In this document: positions 6,085 to 14,349 of the stretch, one piece after another
How the letters are laid out: the number at the start of each line of letters is the position of its first letter
Numbering within the stretch: position 1 is the first letter of the stretch
Assembly (NCBI GenBank): GCA_027622495.1
Contig: JAQBYL010000027.1
Coordinates: forward strand, 1 to 18,312
DNA from: Pseudomonadota bacterium
GTDB lineage: Bacteria > Pseudomonadota > Gammaproteobacteria > Pseudomonadales > Azotimanducaceae
Reading direction: 5' to 3'
Length of the DNA stretch: 18,312 bases
Notes under the pieces: model-generated
What the model saw: the letters and a program-made list of their open reading frames with translations, nothing else
Told to the model about the DNA's origin: nothing
Databases searched by the model: none
Position numbers and translations under genes: made by a program

Positions 6085-6727
6085 GCATCTTGTCGATGGT
6101 GGCTTTGTAGTCTCCGCTTTTAAAGATGGCGCTACCGGCTACGAAGGTATCGGCACCGGCGGTCGCGACCTGCGCAATATTGTCGGCTGAGATTCCACCA
6201 TCTATCTGCAGACGGATGTCGCGCCCCGAGCGTTCAATCTTTTTCCGTGCCTTGCTGAGTTTGCCGATGCTCGATGGAATGAACTTCTGCCCACCAAAGC
6301 CAGGATTGACCGACATGATCAGAACCAGATCGACCATATCGATGACTTCATCGAGCAGATCAATTGGGGTGGCCGGATTGAATACAATGCCTGGCCTCAC
6401 ACCGTGCTCGCGTATCGCGGCGAGTGTTTTATGCAGATGTTCGGTTGTCTCCGGGTGAATCGAGATGAAGTCGGGTTTGTAACCGGCAAAATCTTCAACA
6501 AGGCGGTCGACGGGTTTGACCATGAGGTGCACGTCGACCTTGCAGTTGAGTTTCTGCTCGCGCATGGATGCCAGCACCAGTGGTCCGATCGACAGATTGG
6601 GCACGTAATGGTTGTCCATCACGTCGAAGTGGATCATGTCAGCACCGGCGCTTAACACGTTGTTGATCTCCTGCCCGAGCCGGGTGAAGTCGGCGGCGAG
6701 GATGGAAGGGCAGATCAGGTAGGTCAT
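6062..6727 (-). CDS. rpe: Ribulose-phosphate 3-epimerase
   Basis: The enzyme interconverts ribulose-5-phosphate and xylulose-5-phosphate in the non-oxidative pentose phosphate pathway. The 221-residue TIM-barrel product shows LICPSILAADF at the N-terminus, then HFDVMDNHYVPNLSIGP, VHLMVKPVDR, FNPATP, LIMSVNPGFGGQKFIP, LQIDGGIS and FVAGSAIF, with the metal-binding His and Asp residues in their usual motifs. I chose the ATG at 6727 because the family starts a few residues before (L/I)(I/C)PSIL and GAG lies 6 nt upstream. A GTG at 6757 overlapping the murU stop as GTGA would add ten residues and cannot be excluded. The 3' end overlaps gph, so the two are probably translated from one mRNA. Confidence 0.96.
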   Translation of the reverse strand: MTYLICPSILAADFTRLGQEINNVLSAGADMIHFDVMDNHYVPNLSIGPLVLASMREQKLNCKVDVHLMVKPVDRLVEDFAGYKPDFISIHPETTEHLHKTLAAIREHGVRPGIVFNPATPIDLLDEVIDMVDLVLIMSVNPGFGGQKFIPSSIGKLSKARKKIERSGRDIRLQIDGGISADNIAQVATAGADTFVAGSAIFKSGDYKATIDKMREALAGV

Positions 6728-6753
6728 TGCAGTCTCATATTTGGATTGTTTGT

Positions 6754-7428
6754 TCACCTGGTCTGAAGGCTGAGCCTTTCACGCAGATCTTCAAGTTGTG
6801 CCAGATTGCCGATGTCGGTCCAGAAGCCGCGGTGGATGGTGGCGCTGGCGATTCGTTCATGGAGTCTGGCGAACAACAGATCGCGGGTCCAGGAAAAAGG
6901 CTCAGGGTTACGGCCTTCGAACAGTTTCGGGTCGATCAACGCGATGCAGCAGTACACATAACTGTTGCCGCGCGAGGTGATGATGCCGTCAGTCAGATCA
7001 AAATCACCGGTGTCGCGAAATGCAGGTGTCGGCGTGAGCAGCAGGTGTGCGAGTGATCCCGGCGGCAGGGTCTGCGGGAACTGCGCCAGATTGTAGTCGG
7101 TGTAGATGTCTGCGTTTACCAGCAAAAATGGCGCATCCCCGAGCAGCGGCAGGGCCTGCGTGATACCGCCGCCGGTTTCGAGCAGCGCTGCTTCAAAGCT
7201 GTATTGCACCTTTACACCAAACCTTGTGCCATCGCCCACCGCAGACCTGATCTTGTCAGCGAGATGATGCAGGTTGATCACAATGTCACTCACCCCTGCG
7301 CGTGACAGGGCTTCCAGGTGATGAAAAATCAACGGTCGACCGGCAACCTCGAGGAGCGGCTTGGGGGTGTGATCCGAAAGCGGCCGCAGCCGTTCACCCC
7401 GGCCGGCGGCGAGAATCATGGCTTTCAA
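6754..7428 (-). CDS. murU: N-acetylmuramate alpha-1-phosphate uridylyltransferase MurU
   Basis: This nucleotidyltransferase transfers UMP from UTP to MurNAc-1-phosphate and gives UDP-MurNAc in the peptidoglycan recycling route known from Pseudomonas putida. The 224-residue product has LAAGRGERLRPLSDHTPKPL at 6-25 (nucleotide loop, Lys23), ETGGGI at about 84-89, metal-binding Asp107 in VNADIY, and GFWTDIGN near the end. By sequence alone it could pass as a mannose-1-phosphate guanylyltransferase homologue. The AmgK-like kinase immediately upstream fixes the MurU reading. The start is TTG at 7428, overlapping the amgK stop as TTGA; it gives the family N-terminus MKAMILAAG. An ATG three codons later (7419) is the alternative. 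Confidence 0.9.
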   Translation of the reverse strand: MKAMILAAGRGERLRPLSDHTPKPLLEVAGRPLIFHHLEALSRAGVSDIVINLHHLADKIRSAVGDGTRFGVKVQYSFEAALLETGGGITQALPLLGDAPFLLVNADIYTDYNLAQFPQTLPPGSLAHLLLTPTPAFRDTGDFDLTDGIITSRGNSYVYCCIALIDPKLFEGRNPEPFSWTRDLLFARLHERIASATIHRGFWTDIGNLAQLEDLRERLSLQTR

Positions 7429-8420
7429 TCTGGTCTGCCAGGCTCAGGGCGCGGCAGTGCGCCCAGCCATTCAGCCAGATCACTCAGACCGGGCTGCCCG
7501 GCAGCCAGAAGGGTGACCCGGTCCAGAACCGGATAAACATGCTCAATATGGGTGTGTCGCTGATCGCGTCGACTCAGGCGCAGGAAGATGCCGATTGCCT
7601 TCAGCATGCGCTGAATCGCCATTTTTTGAAGCATCGACAGGAAGTCGTTAACGGTAACGCCGTGATCGTCCCCGGCCAGAAAAACCTGCACCCAGGTCTG
7701 CACTTCGTCATCGCTGAAGGTGGCATAACAATCGTACAGCAGCGAGCAGAGGTCGTAGCTGAACGGCCCGTAGAGTGCATCCTGAAAATCAACGATCCCG
7801 AGCGCCGGTGACCGGTCGGCTGACCAGAGTAGATTGCGGCAGTGGTAATCGCGGTGGATACAGACCTGCGGCTGCGCAAGCGCGCTGTCGATCAAGGTAG
7901 TGAAGCACCGGGATATCCGGTCGGGCACCGTTTGCTGCAGATGACCTTCGACAAACCACTGCGTGAAGATCCCCAGTTCCATCGCAAGGCGTGCCCGGTC
8001 ATAGGGGGCAAACAACCCGCCGGGGTTCAGGTGCTGAAGGTGATGCAGCGTTTCAATCGCGCTCGAAAGCGCTGCGGCTTTTGCTGAGGTTGGGTAGATA
8101 TCTTCGAAATGGCGGCTGCCGAGATCGCTCATCAGAAAAAATCCGTACGCCTGATCTGCGGCCAGAACCTCTGGCACCGGGATCTGGTGATTGACCAGAA
8201 ATTCTGCCAGGCGTTCAAACTGCAGATTCTGGGCAGCCCCACCGGGAACCTCGGGGGGCGAATACATGGCGACCAGGCTTAGCGGCCTGGCCGATGGGAT
8301 CGACACACGGTGAAATTCGCGGAAGCTCGCCTCAACCCGCAGCGCAGACACCTCAAACACCGCCTCTTCACCAAGGTCGACCAGACGCGCCCGGACCCAC
8401 TCACGCAGAAGATTGTTCAC
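7425..8420 (-). CDS. amgK: N-acetylmuramate/N-acetylglucosamine kinase AmgK
   Basis: This aminoglycoside-phosphotransferase-fold sugar kinase phosphorylates MurNAc and GlcNAc at the anomeric position, feeding MurU. In Pseudomonas the pathway bypasses MurA/MurB and underlies intrinsic fosfomycin tolerance. The 331-residue product shows the Brenner motif HRDYHCRNL at 189-197 (catalytic Asp191) and the metal-binding DFQDA at 211-215. FFLMSDLGSRHFED at about 94-107 is the hinge region. It is translated from a GTG at 8420 with a perfect TATAAT 6 nt upstream, so the mRNA may start at the GTG itself. It heads amgK-murU-rpe-gph and is divergent from lptD. It is not an antibiotic-modifying enzyme: the pairing with murU and the lptD neighbourhood indicate recycling. 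Confidence 0.9.
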   Translation of the reverse strand: MNNLLREWVRARLVDLGEEAVFEVSALRVEASFREFHRVSIPSARPLSLVAMYSPPEVPGGAAQNLQFERLAEFLVNHQIPVPEVLAADQAYGFFLMSDLGSRHFEDIYPTSAKAAALSSAIETLHHLQHLNPGGLFAPYDRARLAMELGIFTQWFVEGHLQQTVPDRISRCFTTLIDSALAQPQVCIHRDYHCRNLLWSADRSPALGIVDFQDALYGPFSYDLCSLLYDCYATFSDDEVQTWVQVFLAGDDHGVTVNDFLSMLQKMAIQRMLKAIGIFLRLSRRDQRHTHIEHVYPVLDRVTLLAAGQPGLSDLAEWLGALPRPEPGRPD

Positions 8421-8463
8421 CGCGGCATTATAACCGCGACGTTAAATCTTTTATCATCCGCGC
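8421..8463. promoter_or_regulatory. Divergent promoter region of amgK and lptD, both possibly leaderless
   Basis: This 43-nt gap must hold the 5' control of two opposite operons. On the minus strand TATAAT (8432-8427) lies 6 nt from the amgK GTG. On the plus strand TATCAT (8452-8457) lies 6 nt from the lptD ATG. Both would place transcription starts at or next to the start codons, and neither gene has a Shine-Dalgarno. The -35 positions are poor on both strands. A CGCGG/CCGCG inverted repeat (8421-8425 and 8434-8438) flanks the amgK -10 and could be an operator. No sigma-E-type GAACTT/TCTGA pair was seen. Confidence 0.4.
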
Positions 8464-10962
8464 ATGCCCACCACTGCACATTTTAAAAGCCCGACACCGC
8501 GGCGCCTGGCTCTATTGCTGTTTGCCTGTCTGGCGGCTGCCTTTGCGGTTGCCGAAAGTGACGGTTCGGAGGCGCGCGAACGCAAGCGCGCGGAACCTTC
8601 GCAGACCACCAGCGGTCCGCCCGGGGGTTGGGAGGTGGATGTAGCCAGTGCCTACTGGGTTACCAGAGAAAATCTCGATGAACGCAGGCTCAACAGAATG
8701 CCGGTGTATTGCGAAGGCATGTATGTGGGCCCTGCGTTCGAAAATCTGTCGCAGACGCAGGTCAATGCACAACCGGTGCTCACCGACGCGGATCGGGTTG
8801 AATACCTGGCGGATGGCACCCTGGCACTCAAAGGCAACGTCTCGGTAACCCAGGGTAACCGCCGGTTGTACACACGCGATGCAAGCATCAATGAAGTCAC
8901 GCGGGACAGCCGCCTGTCTGGTGGGGTGCGGCTCGAACAGAGTGATATTGTCATGCGCAGCAGTGATGCCCAGGTCAATCTGAAGAGCCAGGAGGCGACC
9001 CTGAACGATGTTCAGTTCGTGCTGATCCCCAACGAGTTTCGCGGCCAGACAGAGCAGGTGCACCAGGATGAAGCCGGTAATCTGACCATGACCGCCAACC
9101 GGTTCACCCGCTGCGAACCGGGTAACAACAGCTGGGAGATCAGTACCGATACGTTAACCGTCGAGAAAGATGCGGTCTTCGGCGTGGCGAAAAACGCGGT
9201 TCTGCGGGTCAAGGATGTGCCGGTGTTCTACGTACCCTATCTCAAGTTCCCGGTGACCGATGAGCGCCAGTCGGGATTGCTGTTCCCTGATTTGCGCTAT
9301 TCGGGTGAGGACGGGGTCGATGTAACCCTGCCCTACTATCTGAACCTGGCAGAAGACTATGACGCGACCATCGTGCCCAGGTTCATCAGCAAGCGTGGCA
9401 TCGGTGTGGAGGGTGAATTCAGAACCCTGGGTCCCTGGCATGCCACCACCATGGGCGCCGGATACCTGCCCGAAGACGATCAATTCAATGGCACCCTGTC
9501 GAAATCGGACTGGAAGCGGGCCATCGAGGCGGGCGATCCGGTACCGCCCACATTCAAACCGGCAGACCGCTGGCTAGTCGCCCTGGATCATCGTGGCGCG
9601 GTTGGCAATTTCCAAAGCGACGTGGACTACACGGCGGTGAGCGATCGCGACTATTTTCGTGATCTGGGCTCTGAACTGGGTATTTCGAGCCGCATCGATC
9701 TGGAGCGGACCGGGCAGGTGCGTTATGCCAGGAGCGGGTTCACGGCACGCGTGTGGGCTCAGGAGTTTCAGCGTCTTGATGAGGTCGCGGCTGATCCCTA
9801 TCAGCGCATACCGGAAATCGAGCTGGGTTACCTGGCAGCGCGCGTCGGACCTTTTGATCTTTCTGTGGGAGGCAAATGGACCGCTTTCGACCGTGATACC
9901 GACGGCCTTTCCGCCCTGGAGGCAGTCACTGGTGAACGGTTGCATATCGAACCGCGTATTCAGCTGCCGCTGACCTGGGCTGCCGGGTTTCTGAACTTCA
10001 CCGGTGCCTGGCGCTACACCGAATACGATCTTGAAGACGATTCAAACAACCCGCGACCGGTGCTTAAAGATGAACATGTGGAGCGCAGCATCGGGCTTTT
10101 CAGTGTGGATGGCGGGTTGATATTCGAACGGGATATCAAAATCGCCGACACAGGCCTGATCCAGACGCTGGAACCGCGTCTGTTTTACCTGTATCAGGAA
10201 TTCGAAGATCAATCGGGCCTGCCGCGTTTTGATGCCTCAGATCTGACCTTCGGTTACCGGTCGCTGTTTCGCGACAACCGTTTTTCCGGGCTCGATCGGC
10301 TGGGCGACGCAGATCAGCTGTCTGCGGGTGTCACCACCCGGTTTCTGGATCAGGGCAATGGCCGCGAGTACCTTCGTGCGAGCATCGGCAGCATCTTCTA
10401 TTTTGAAGATCGCCGGGTGACCTTGCGTGGTCCGGCAACGCCTGAAGACCGGCAGACCACGTCGGCCCTGGCCACCGAAATTTCGTCAGAAATTGCACGA
10501 AACTGGCGGGTGAAAGGCAGCCTGATGTGGAATCCGCACAACAATCAGGTCGATGAAGGGTCTGCGGGCATTCAGTACAAACGCGACAACCGGCATATCG
10601 TGAACCTCGGTTTTCGCAATCGCCGCGAAGACGATATCGAACAGACCGACCTGTCTGTGTACTGGCCGATCAACGATCGGTTTTCGGGAATGGCAAAATG
10701 GAACTACGATCTGGTCAGCGGTCGAACAATTGAGGCTTTTGCCGGAATCGAGTACAACGACTGCTGCTGGCAGGTCCGCCTGATTGCCAGAACGTTCCTG
10801 GACGCACCGGCAGGGCGTGATTTTGAAGACATCGAAGCCGACAACGGCATATTTTTACAGATCTTTTTCCGTGGTCTGTCAAGCTTCGGCGGCAGTGCGG
10901 AATCGGTGCTCCAAAGAGGCATCAAAGGTTATCGAACAGAGGCAAACTATGAAGAATGGTAA
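8464..10962 (+). CDS. lptD: LPS-assembly protein LptD
   Basis: This outer-membrane beta-barrel, working with the lipoprotein LptE, inserts lipopolysaccharide into the outer leaflet. The 832-residue product begins with an Arg-Arg and hydrophobic signal peptide (about 13-30). An OstA/LptA-like periplasmic domain (about 105-230) includes ADGTLALKGNVSVTQGNRRLYT. The barrel follows, with RQSGLLFPDLRYS early and NDCCWQVRLIAR near the end. The four disulfide cysteines are all present: Cys83, Cys217 and the adjacent Cys767-Cys768, matching the 1-3/2-4 pattern of E. coli LptD. The ATG has no Shine-Dalgarno; a -10-like TATCAT lies 6 nt upstream. It overlaps surA by 14 nt, and its folding depends on SurA in E. 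coli, so the linkage makes sense. Confidence 0.97.
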   Translation: MPTTAHFKSPTPRRLALLLFACLAAAFAVAESDGSEARERKRAEPSQTTSGPPGGWEVDVASAYWVTRENLDERRLNRMPVYCEGMYVGPAFENLSQTQVNAQPVLTDADRVEYLADGTLALKGNVSVTQGNRRLYTRDASINEVTRDSRLSGGVRLEQSDIVMRSSDAQVNLKSQEATLNDVQFVLIPNEFRGQTEQVHQDEAGNLTMTANRFTRCEPGNNSWEISTDTLTVEKDAVFGVAKNAVLRVKDVPVFYVPYLKFPVTDERQSGLLFPDLRYSGEDGVDVTLPYYLNLAEDYDATIVPRFISKRGIGVEGEFRTLGPWHATTMGAGYLPEDDQFNGTLSKSDWKRAIEAGDPVPPTFKPADRWLVALDHRGAVGNFQSDVDYTAVSDRDYFRDLGSELGISSRIDLERTGQVRYARSGFTARVWAQEFQRLDEVAADPYQRIPEIELGYLAARVGPFDLSVGGKWTAFDRDTDGLSALEAVTGERLHIEPRIQLPLTWAAGFLNFTGAWRYTEYDLEDDSNNPRPVLKDEHVERSIGLFSVDGGLIFERDIKIADTGLIQTLEPRLFYLYQEFEDQSGLPRFDASDLTFGYRSLFRDNRFSGLDRLGDADQLSAGVTTRFLDQGNGREYLRASIGSIFYFEDRRVTLRGPATPEDRQTTSALATEISSEIARNWRVKGSLMWNPHNNQVDEGSAGIQYKRDNRHIVNLGFRNRREDDIEQTDLSVYWPINDRFSGMAKWNYDLVSGRTIEAFAGIEYNDCCWQVRLIARTFLDAPAGRDFEDIEADNGIFLQIFFRGLSSFGGSAESVLQRGIKGYRTEANYEEW

Positions 10963-12238
10963 ATGGTCTGGCGTTCTGGCGCTTACGCTCGCGATGGTCC
11001 TCACCGGACCAGTTCAAGGTGAGTATCAGGAACTCGAAGCAATTGTCGCTGTTGTGGACGATGATGTAGTGCTGGCCTCGGAACTGCTCAGTCGTCTGGC
11101 GATGGTCCGCGAGAGTATCGCGCGCGGCAACATGCAGGCTCCCCCCGACAACATCCTCGTCAGTCAGCTTATGGAACGCCTGATTCTGGAGAGTATCCAG
11201 CTGCAGACCGCAGAGCGACGCGGTGTAGTCATCGATGACGAAACCCTCACGCGCGCGGTGGCGGGTGTAGCAGAACAGAACAGCATGACCATTGATCAAT
11301 TCCGCCAGGTCCTGGAAACCGATGGCATGAGCTATGTCGAGTTTCGCGATCAGATCCGTCGCGAAATGATCCTCACGCGTGTGCAGCGTGGTCTGGTCGG
11401 TCGCCGGATCCACATCAATGACCAGGAAATCGATGACCTGCTGGAATCCCCCTACTACCAGCAACTCCTGTCTGATGAGTTTCGCGTCGGTCACATCCTT
11501 CTCACCGTAGAGAATGATTCAGATGTGGCAAGTGTTCGCAGGGCAGAACAGAAAGCTGAAGAGATCGTTGCCCAACTCAGAGCTGGAGCTGATTTTTCGC
11601 AGATGGCGATCGCCAACTCCGCCAGCTCCCGCGCTCTGGAAGGTGGCGATCTGGGTTGGCGACGGGCGGGTGAACTGCCGAGCCTTTTTGCCGATCGCGT
11701 ACTGAGCATGGAACCGGGAGAAATCGCCGATCCAATCCTGACCCGCGGCAGCGTTCACATCGTGAAGTTGCTGGAACAGCGTGGTGCCGGCATGCAGCGG
11801 GCGGTGCAGTTCAACACCCGGCACATTCTGGTTCGCCCATCCGAAATCCGTACCGATGCGCAGACCCAGGCATTGAGCAACCAGATCTATGCAGAACTGA
11901 AAGGTGGCGCAGATTTTAACGTTGCGGCAAAACGCTCATCCGAAGATCCCGGCAGCGCATTGAATGGGGGTGAGCTCGGCTGGGCAGAGGCGGGTTCCTA
12001 TGCACCGGAGTTCGCCGAAAAAATTGCCACAACCCCGGTGGGACAGTTGAGTGAACCTTTCTCGACCAGTTACGGCTGGCACGTTCTTGAGGTGCTTGAG
12101 CGGCGCGAAGAAGACATGAGTGACGAAGCTCGCCGCAACATGGCGATGCAGATCCTTCATCAACGCCGCTATGACGAAGAACTGCAGGCGTGGTTGAAAG
12201 AGATTCGCGAAGAAGCATTTGTGGAAGTGAGGTTGTAA
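10949..12238 (+). CDS. surA: Periplasmic chaperone / peptidyl-prolyl isomerase SurA
   Basis: SurA escorts unfolded outer-membrane proteins, LptD among them, through the periplasm. The 429-residue product has a signal peptide (1 to about 24, ending GPVQG), an N-terminal chaperone domain with the VDDDVVLASELLSRL start (36-50), parvulin domain 1 (about 178-279, FRVGHILLTVE to HIVKLLEQR) and parvulin domain 2 (about 288-390, FNTRHILVRPSE to GWHVLEVLERR). A C-terminal helix completes the chaperone module. I chose the ATG at 10949, with GAGG 8 nt upstream and a proper signal peptide; a longer open frame from 10784 lies inside lptD and is not the start. The gene overlaps lptD by 14 nt and is 3 nt from pdxA. 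Confidence 0.96.
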   Translation: MKNGKWSGVLALTLAMVLTGPVQGEYQELEAIVAVVDDDVVLASELLSRLAMVRESIARGNMQAPPDNILVSQLMERLILESIQLQTAERRGVVIDDETLTRAVAGVAEQNSMTIDQFRQVLETDGMSYVEFRDQIRREMILTRVQRGLVGRRIHINDQEIDDLLESPYYQQLLSDEFRVGHILLTVENDSDVASVRRAEQKAEEIVAQLRAGADFSQMAIANSASSRALEGGDLGWRRAGELPSLFADRVLSMEPGEIADPILTRGSVHIVKLLEQRGAGMQRAVQFNTRHILVRPSEIRTDAQTQALSNQIYAELKGGADFNVAAKRSSEDPGSALNGGELGWAEAGSYAPEFAEKIATTPVGQLSEPFSTSYGWHVLEVLERREEDMSDEARRNMAMQILHQRRYDEELQAWLKEIREEAFVEVRL

Positions 12239-12241
12239 GAC

Positions 12242-13207
12242 GTGTTAGCCATCACGCCGGGCGAACCGGCGGGAATTGGCCCCGACTGTGTTGTCAACCT
12301 GGCTGCATCTGATCGCACGCAACCCTGGGTCGTGATTGCCGACGCTGATCTGCTGCGCGAGCGCGCTGATCTTTTGAAGCAACACCTGGTTATTGATGAG
12401 CAGGTTGAACAACCCAGTTGCTCAGCCGGGCATCTGAGCGTCGCGCATGTGCCTCTTACTGCGAGCGCTGTTCCTGGTCAGCTTGATCCGGGCAATGCAA
12501 GCTACGTGCTGGCCACACTCGATGCTGCCATTGAAGGCTGTCTGTCGGGAAAGTATCAGGCCATGGTCACCGGTCCGGTGCAGAAATCGATTCTCAGCAA
12601 GCCAGACCGGCCGTTTACCGGCCACACCGAATACCTCAGGGATCGGTCAGGGGTCAGCGATGTCACAATGCTTCTGGTCGCCGATCAGCTGAGGGTTGCG
12701 CTGGCGACTACGCACCTGCCACTGCGGCAGGTTCCCGATGCTTTGTCACAGATCGGGCTGAAAACGCAACTCGACATACTGCTCGATGGTCTGGCAAACC
12801 GCTTCGGGATCTCTTCGCCACGGATCCTCGTGACGGGTCTGAATCCTCATGCGGGCGAGGACGGGCAACTGGGTCGCGAAGAAATCGAGGTGATCACACC
12901 TGTGTGTGATGCTCTGCGAAGAGCGGGTCATCGCGTGGTCGGGCCGCTTCCGGCCGACACTGCGTTCACACCGCGTCATCTGGACCAGACCGATGCGGTC
13001 CTAGCCATGTATCACGACCAGGGTCTGCCGGTGCTGAAGTTCGCCGGCTTCGGCAACGCGGTTAATGTAACGCTCGGCCTGCCGTTCATCCGCACCTCGG
13101 TGGATCACGGCACCGCGCTCGACATCGCCGGATCGGGCCACGCAGACAGCGGCAGCATGCTCGCCGCGATCAACCTGGCTACAAGTCTCTTTGAGCGCCC
13201 CGGGTGA
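12242..13207 (+). CDS. pdxA: 4-hydroxythreonine-4-phosphate dehydrogenase PdxA
   Basis: The enzyme oxidises 4-phosphohydroxy-L-threonine with NAD, a step of the DXP-dependent pyridoxal phosphate pathway. The 321-residue product starts with ITPGEPAGIGPD and carries the zinc ligands His158 (TTHLPL), His203 (NPHAGE) and His258 (MYHDQG), each eight residues lower than in E. coli PdxA. VTGPVQK (109-115) and TSVDHGTALDIAG complete the signature. The start is GTG, three nt after the surA stop, and no earlier in-frame start is available. The 3' end overlaps rsmA by GTGA. Its place in an outer-membrane operon is conserved in E. coli and has no obvious functional logic. Confidence 0.96.
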   Translation: MLAITPGEPAGIGPDCVVNLAASDRTQPWVVIADADLLRERADLLKQHLVIDEQVEQPSCSAGHLSVAHVPLTASAVPGQLDPGNASYVLATLDAAIEGCLSGKYQAMVTGPVQKSILSKPDRPFTGHTEYLRDRSGVSDVTMLLVADQLRVALATTHLPLRQVPDALSQIGLKTQLDILLDGLANRFGISSPRILVTGLNPHAGEDGQLGREEIEVITPVCDALRRAGHRVVGPLPADTAFTPRHLDQTDAVLAMYHDQGLPVLKFAGFGNAVNVTLGLPFIRTSVDHGTALDIAGSGHADSGSMLAAINLATSLFERPG

Positions 13208-13956
13208 CGCGGGCGCGCAAACGCTTTGGTCAGCATTTTCTGGAAAGTCCGTCTGTTGTTGCCAACATGATCGAGCGCTTCGGCCTGAATGCCACCGACA
13301 GGATTCTCGAGATCGGCCCGGGAACCGGTGCATTGTCGACTCACTTAAGTGGTCGAGCGGCTCGATACCTGGCGATCGAAATCGACCGTGACCTCATCGC
13401 TTTTCTGAAAGCCCGCTTTACGGACATGGAAATTTTCAACGAAGACGTGCTGAACGTCGACTTTGCAGACCTGCTGCACGACGGTGGCTGGCGGGTGATC
13501 GGGAATCTGCCCTACAACATATCCTCACCACTGATGATCAGACTTCTGGGCTCCGGTGATCTCATACGCGATATGCACTTCATGATTCAGAAGGAAATGG
13601 CCGATCGGATGACAGCAATACCTGGCACCAAAGCGTGGGGTCGTCTGACCGTGATGATGCAGTATCACTGCGATCTGGAAAAGCTCTTCGACGTTTCACC
13701 AGATGCTTTCAAACCGCCGCCAAAGGTCTGGTCCACGGTGGTCAGAATTACGCCAAAAACAGCTAAGTTGGCGCTTGCAGATGAGCGTAATCTGGACCTG
13801 GTCCTGCGCACGGGTTTTTCCGCCCGGCGCAAGCGGCTCAGCAATGCATTCCGAAAGCTGGATCTGGACTGGTCGCAACTCGACCTCGACCCGGAAAGAC
13901 GACCAGATCAACTGACGGTGGGCGAATATGTAATGCTTGCCAATGCGGTTCCTTAG
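13204..13956 (+). CDS. rsmA: 16S rRNA (adenine1518/1519-N6)-dimethyltransferase RsmA (KsgA)
   Basis: The enzyme dimethylates two adjacent adenines in helix 45 of 16S rRNA late in 30S assembly, using S-adenosylmethionine; its loss gives kasugamycin resistance in E. coli. The 250-residue product shows RKRFGQHFLE (5-14), the SAM loop LEIGPGTG (35-42), the acidic EIDRDL (59-64), the catalytic NLPYNISSP at 101-109, FKPPPKVWS and the C-terminal FSARRKRLSNAF. It is slightly shorter than E. coli KsgA (273 residues), with a compact C-terminal domain. The GTG start overlaps the pdxA stop. No independent promoter is seen. Confidence 0.97.
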   Translation: MTRARKRFGQHFLESPSVVANMIERFGLNATDRILEIGPGTGALSTHLSGRAARYLAIEIDRDLIAFLKARFTDMEIFNEDVLNVDFADLLHDGGWRVIGNLPYNISSPLMIRLLGSGDLIRDMHFMIQKEMADRMTAIPGTKAWGRLTVMMQYHCDLEKLFDVSPDAFKPPPKVWSTVVRITPKTAKLALADERNLDLVLRTGFSARRKRLSNAFRKLDLDWSQLDLDPERRPDQLTVGEYVMLANAVP

Positions 13957-13978
13957 ATTCACTTAAACGGAGGAGACA

Positions 13979-14347
13979 ATGAACGACTGGCGTGTGGATG
14001 TAGAAACACAGTTTGTGGTCGGCGATTCTGATCCGCGTGCAAATCGCTATGTTTTTGCCTACACCATAACCATCTCCAACAGTGGTCATGAAGTTGGTCA
14101 GCTATTAAATCGGCACTGGCGCATTACCGACGGATCCGGTGAAGTACAGGAGGTGCAGGGGCCGGGTGTTATTGGCAAGCAGCCGCGCATCAAGCCCGGT
14201 GAGATGTTCCGATACACGAGCGCTGCCGTCCTCAAAACACCGGTAGGGGCAATGCAGGGCACCTATGAGTTTCAGCGCGAAGGGGGCGAACTCTTCGAGG
14301 TTCCAATACCGGTTTTTTCTTTGTCTGTGCCCAACATGGTCCACTGA
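13979..14347 (+). CDS. apaG: ApaG / Co2+-Mg2+ efflux-associated protein
   Basis: ApaG is a small single-domain protein with a fibronectin-III-like fold. Its biochemical role is unsettled; the name comes from its place in the apaGH operon, and a link to divalent cation efflux was reported in Salmonella (CorD). The 122-residue product includes RYVFAYTITISNSG (22-35), HWRITDGSG (46-54) and the family hallmark GPGVIGKQPRIKPGEMF. It has the best ribosome binding site of this operon (GGAGGAG, about 5 nt before ATG), 22 nt after rsmA, so it may be made at a higher level than its neighbours. apaH follows after 2 nt. Confidence 0.95.
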   Translation: MNDWRVDVETQFVVGDSDPRANRYVFAYTITISNSGHEVGQLLNRHWRITDGSGEVQEVQGPGVIGKQPRIKPGEMFRYTSAAVLKTPVGAMQGTYEFQREGGELFEVPIPVFSLSVPNMVH

Positions 14348-14349
14348 GC

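Noticed and set aside
8512..9063. 183-codon open frame on the minus strand opposite lptD
   Set aside because: The opposite strand encodes the LptD signal peptide and OstA-like domain; no motif is seen in the antisense translation.
10784..10948. 55-residue N-terminal extension of surA inside lptD
   Set aside because: It would hide the signal peptide that SurA needs; the ATG at 10949 has GAGG upstream and starts that signal.
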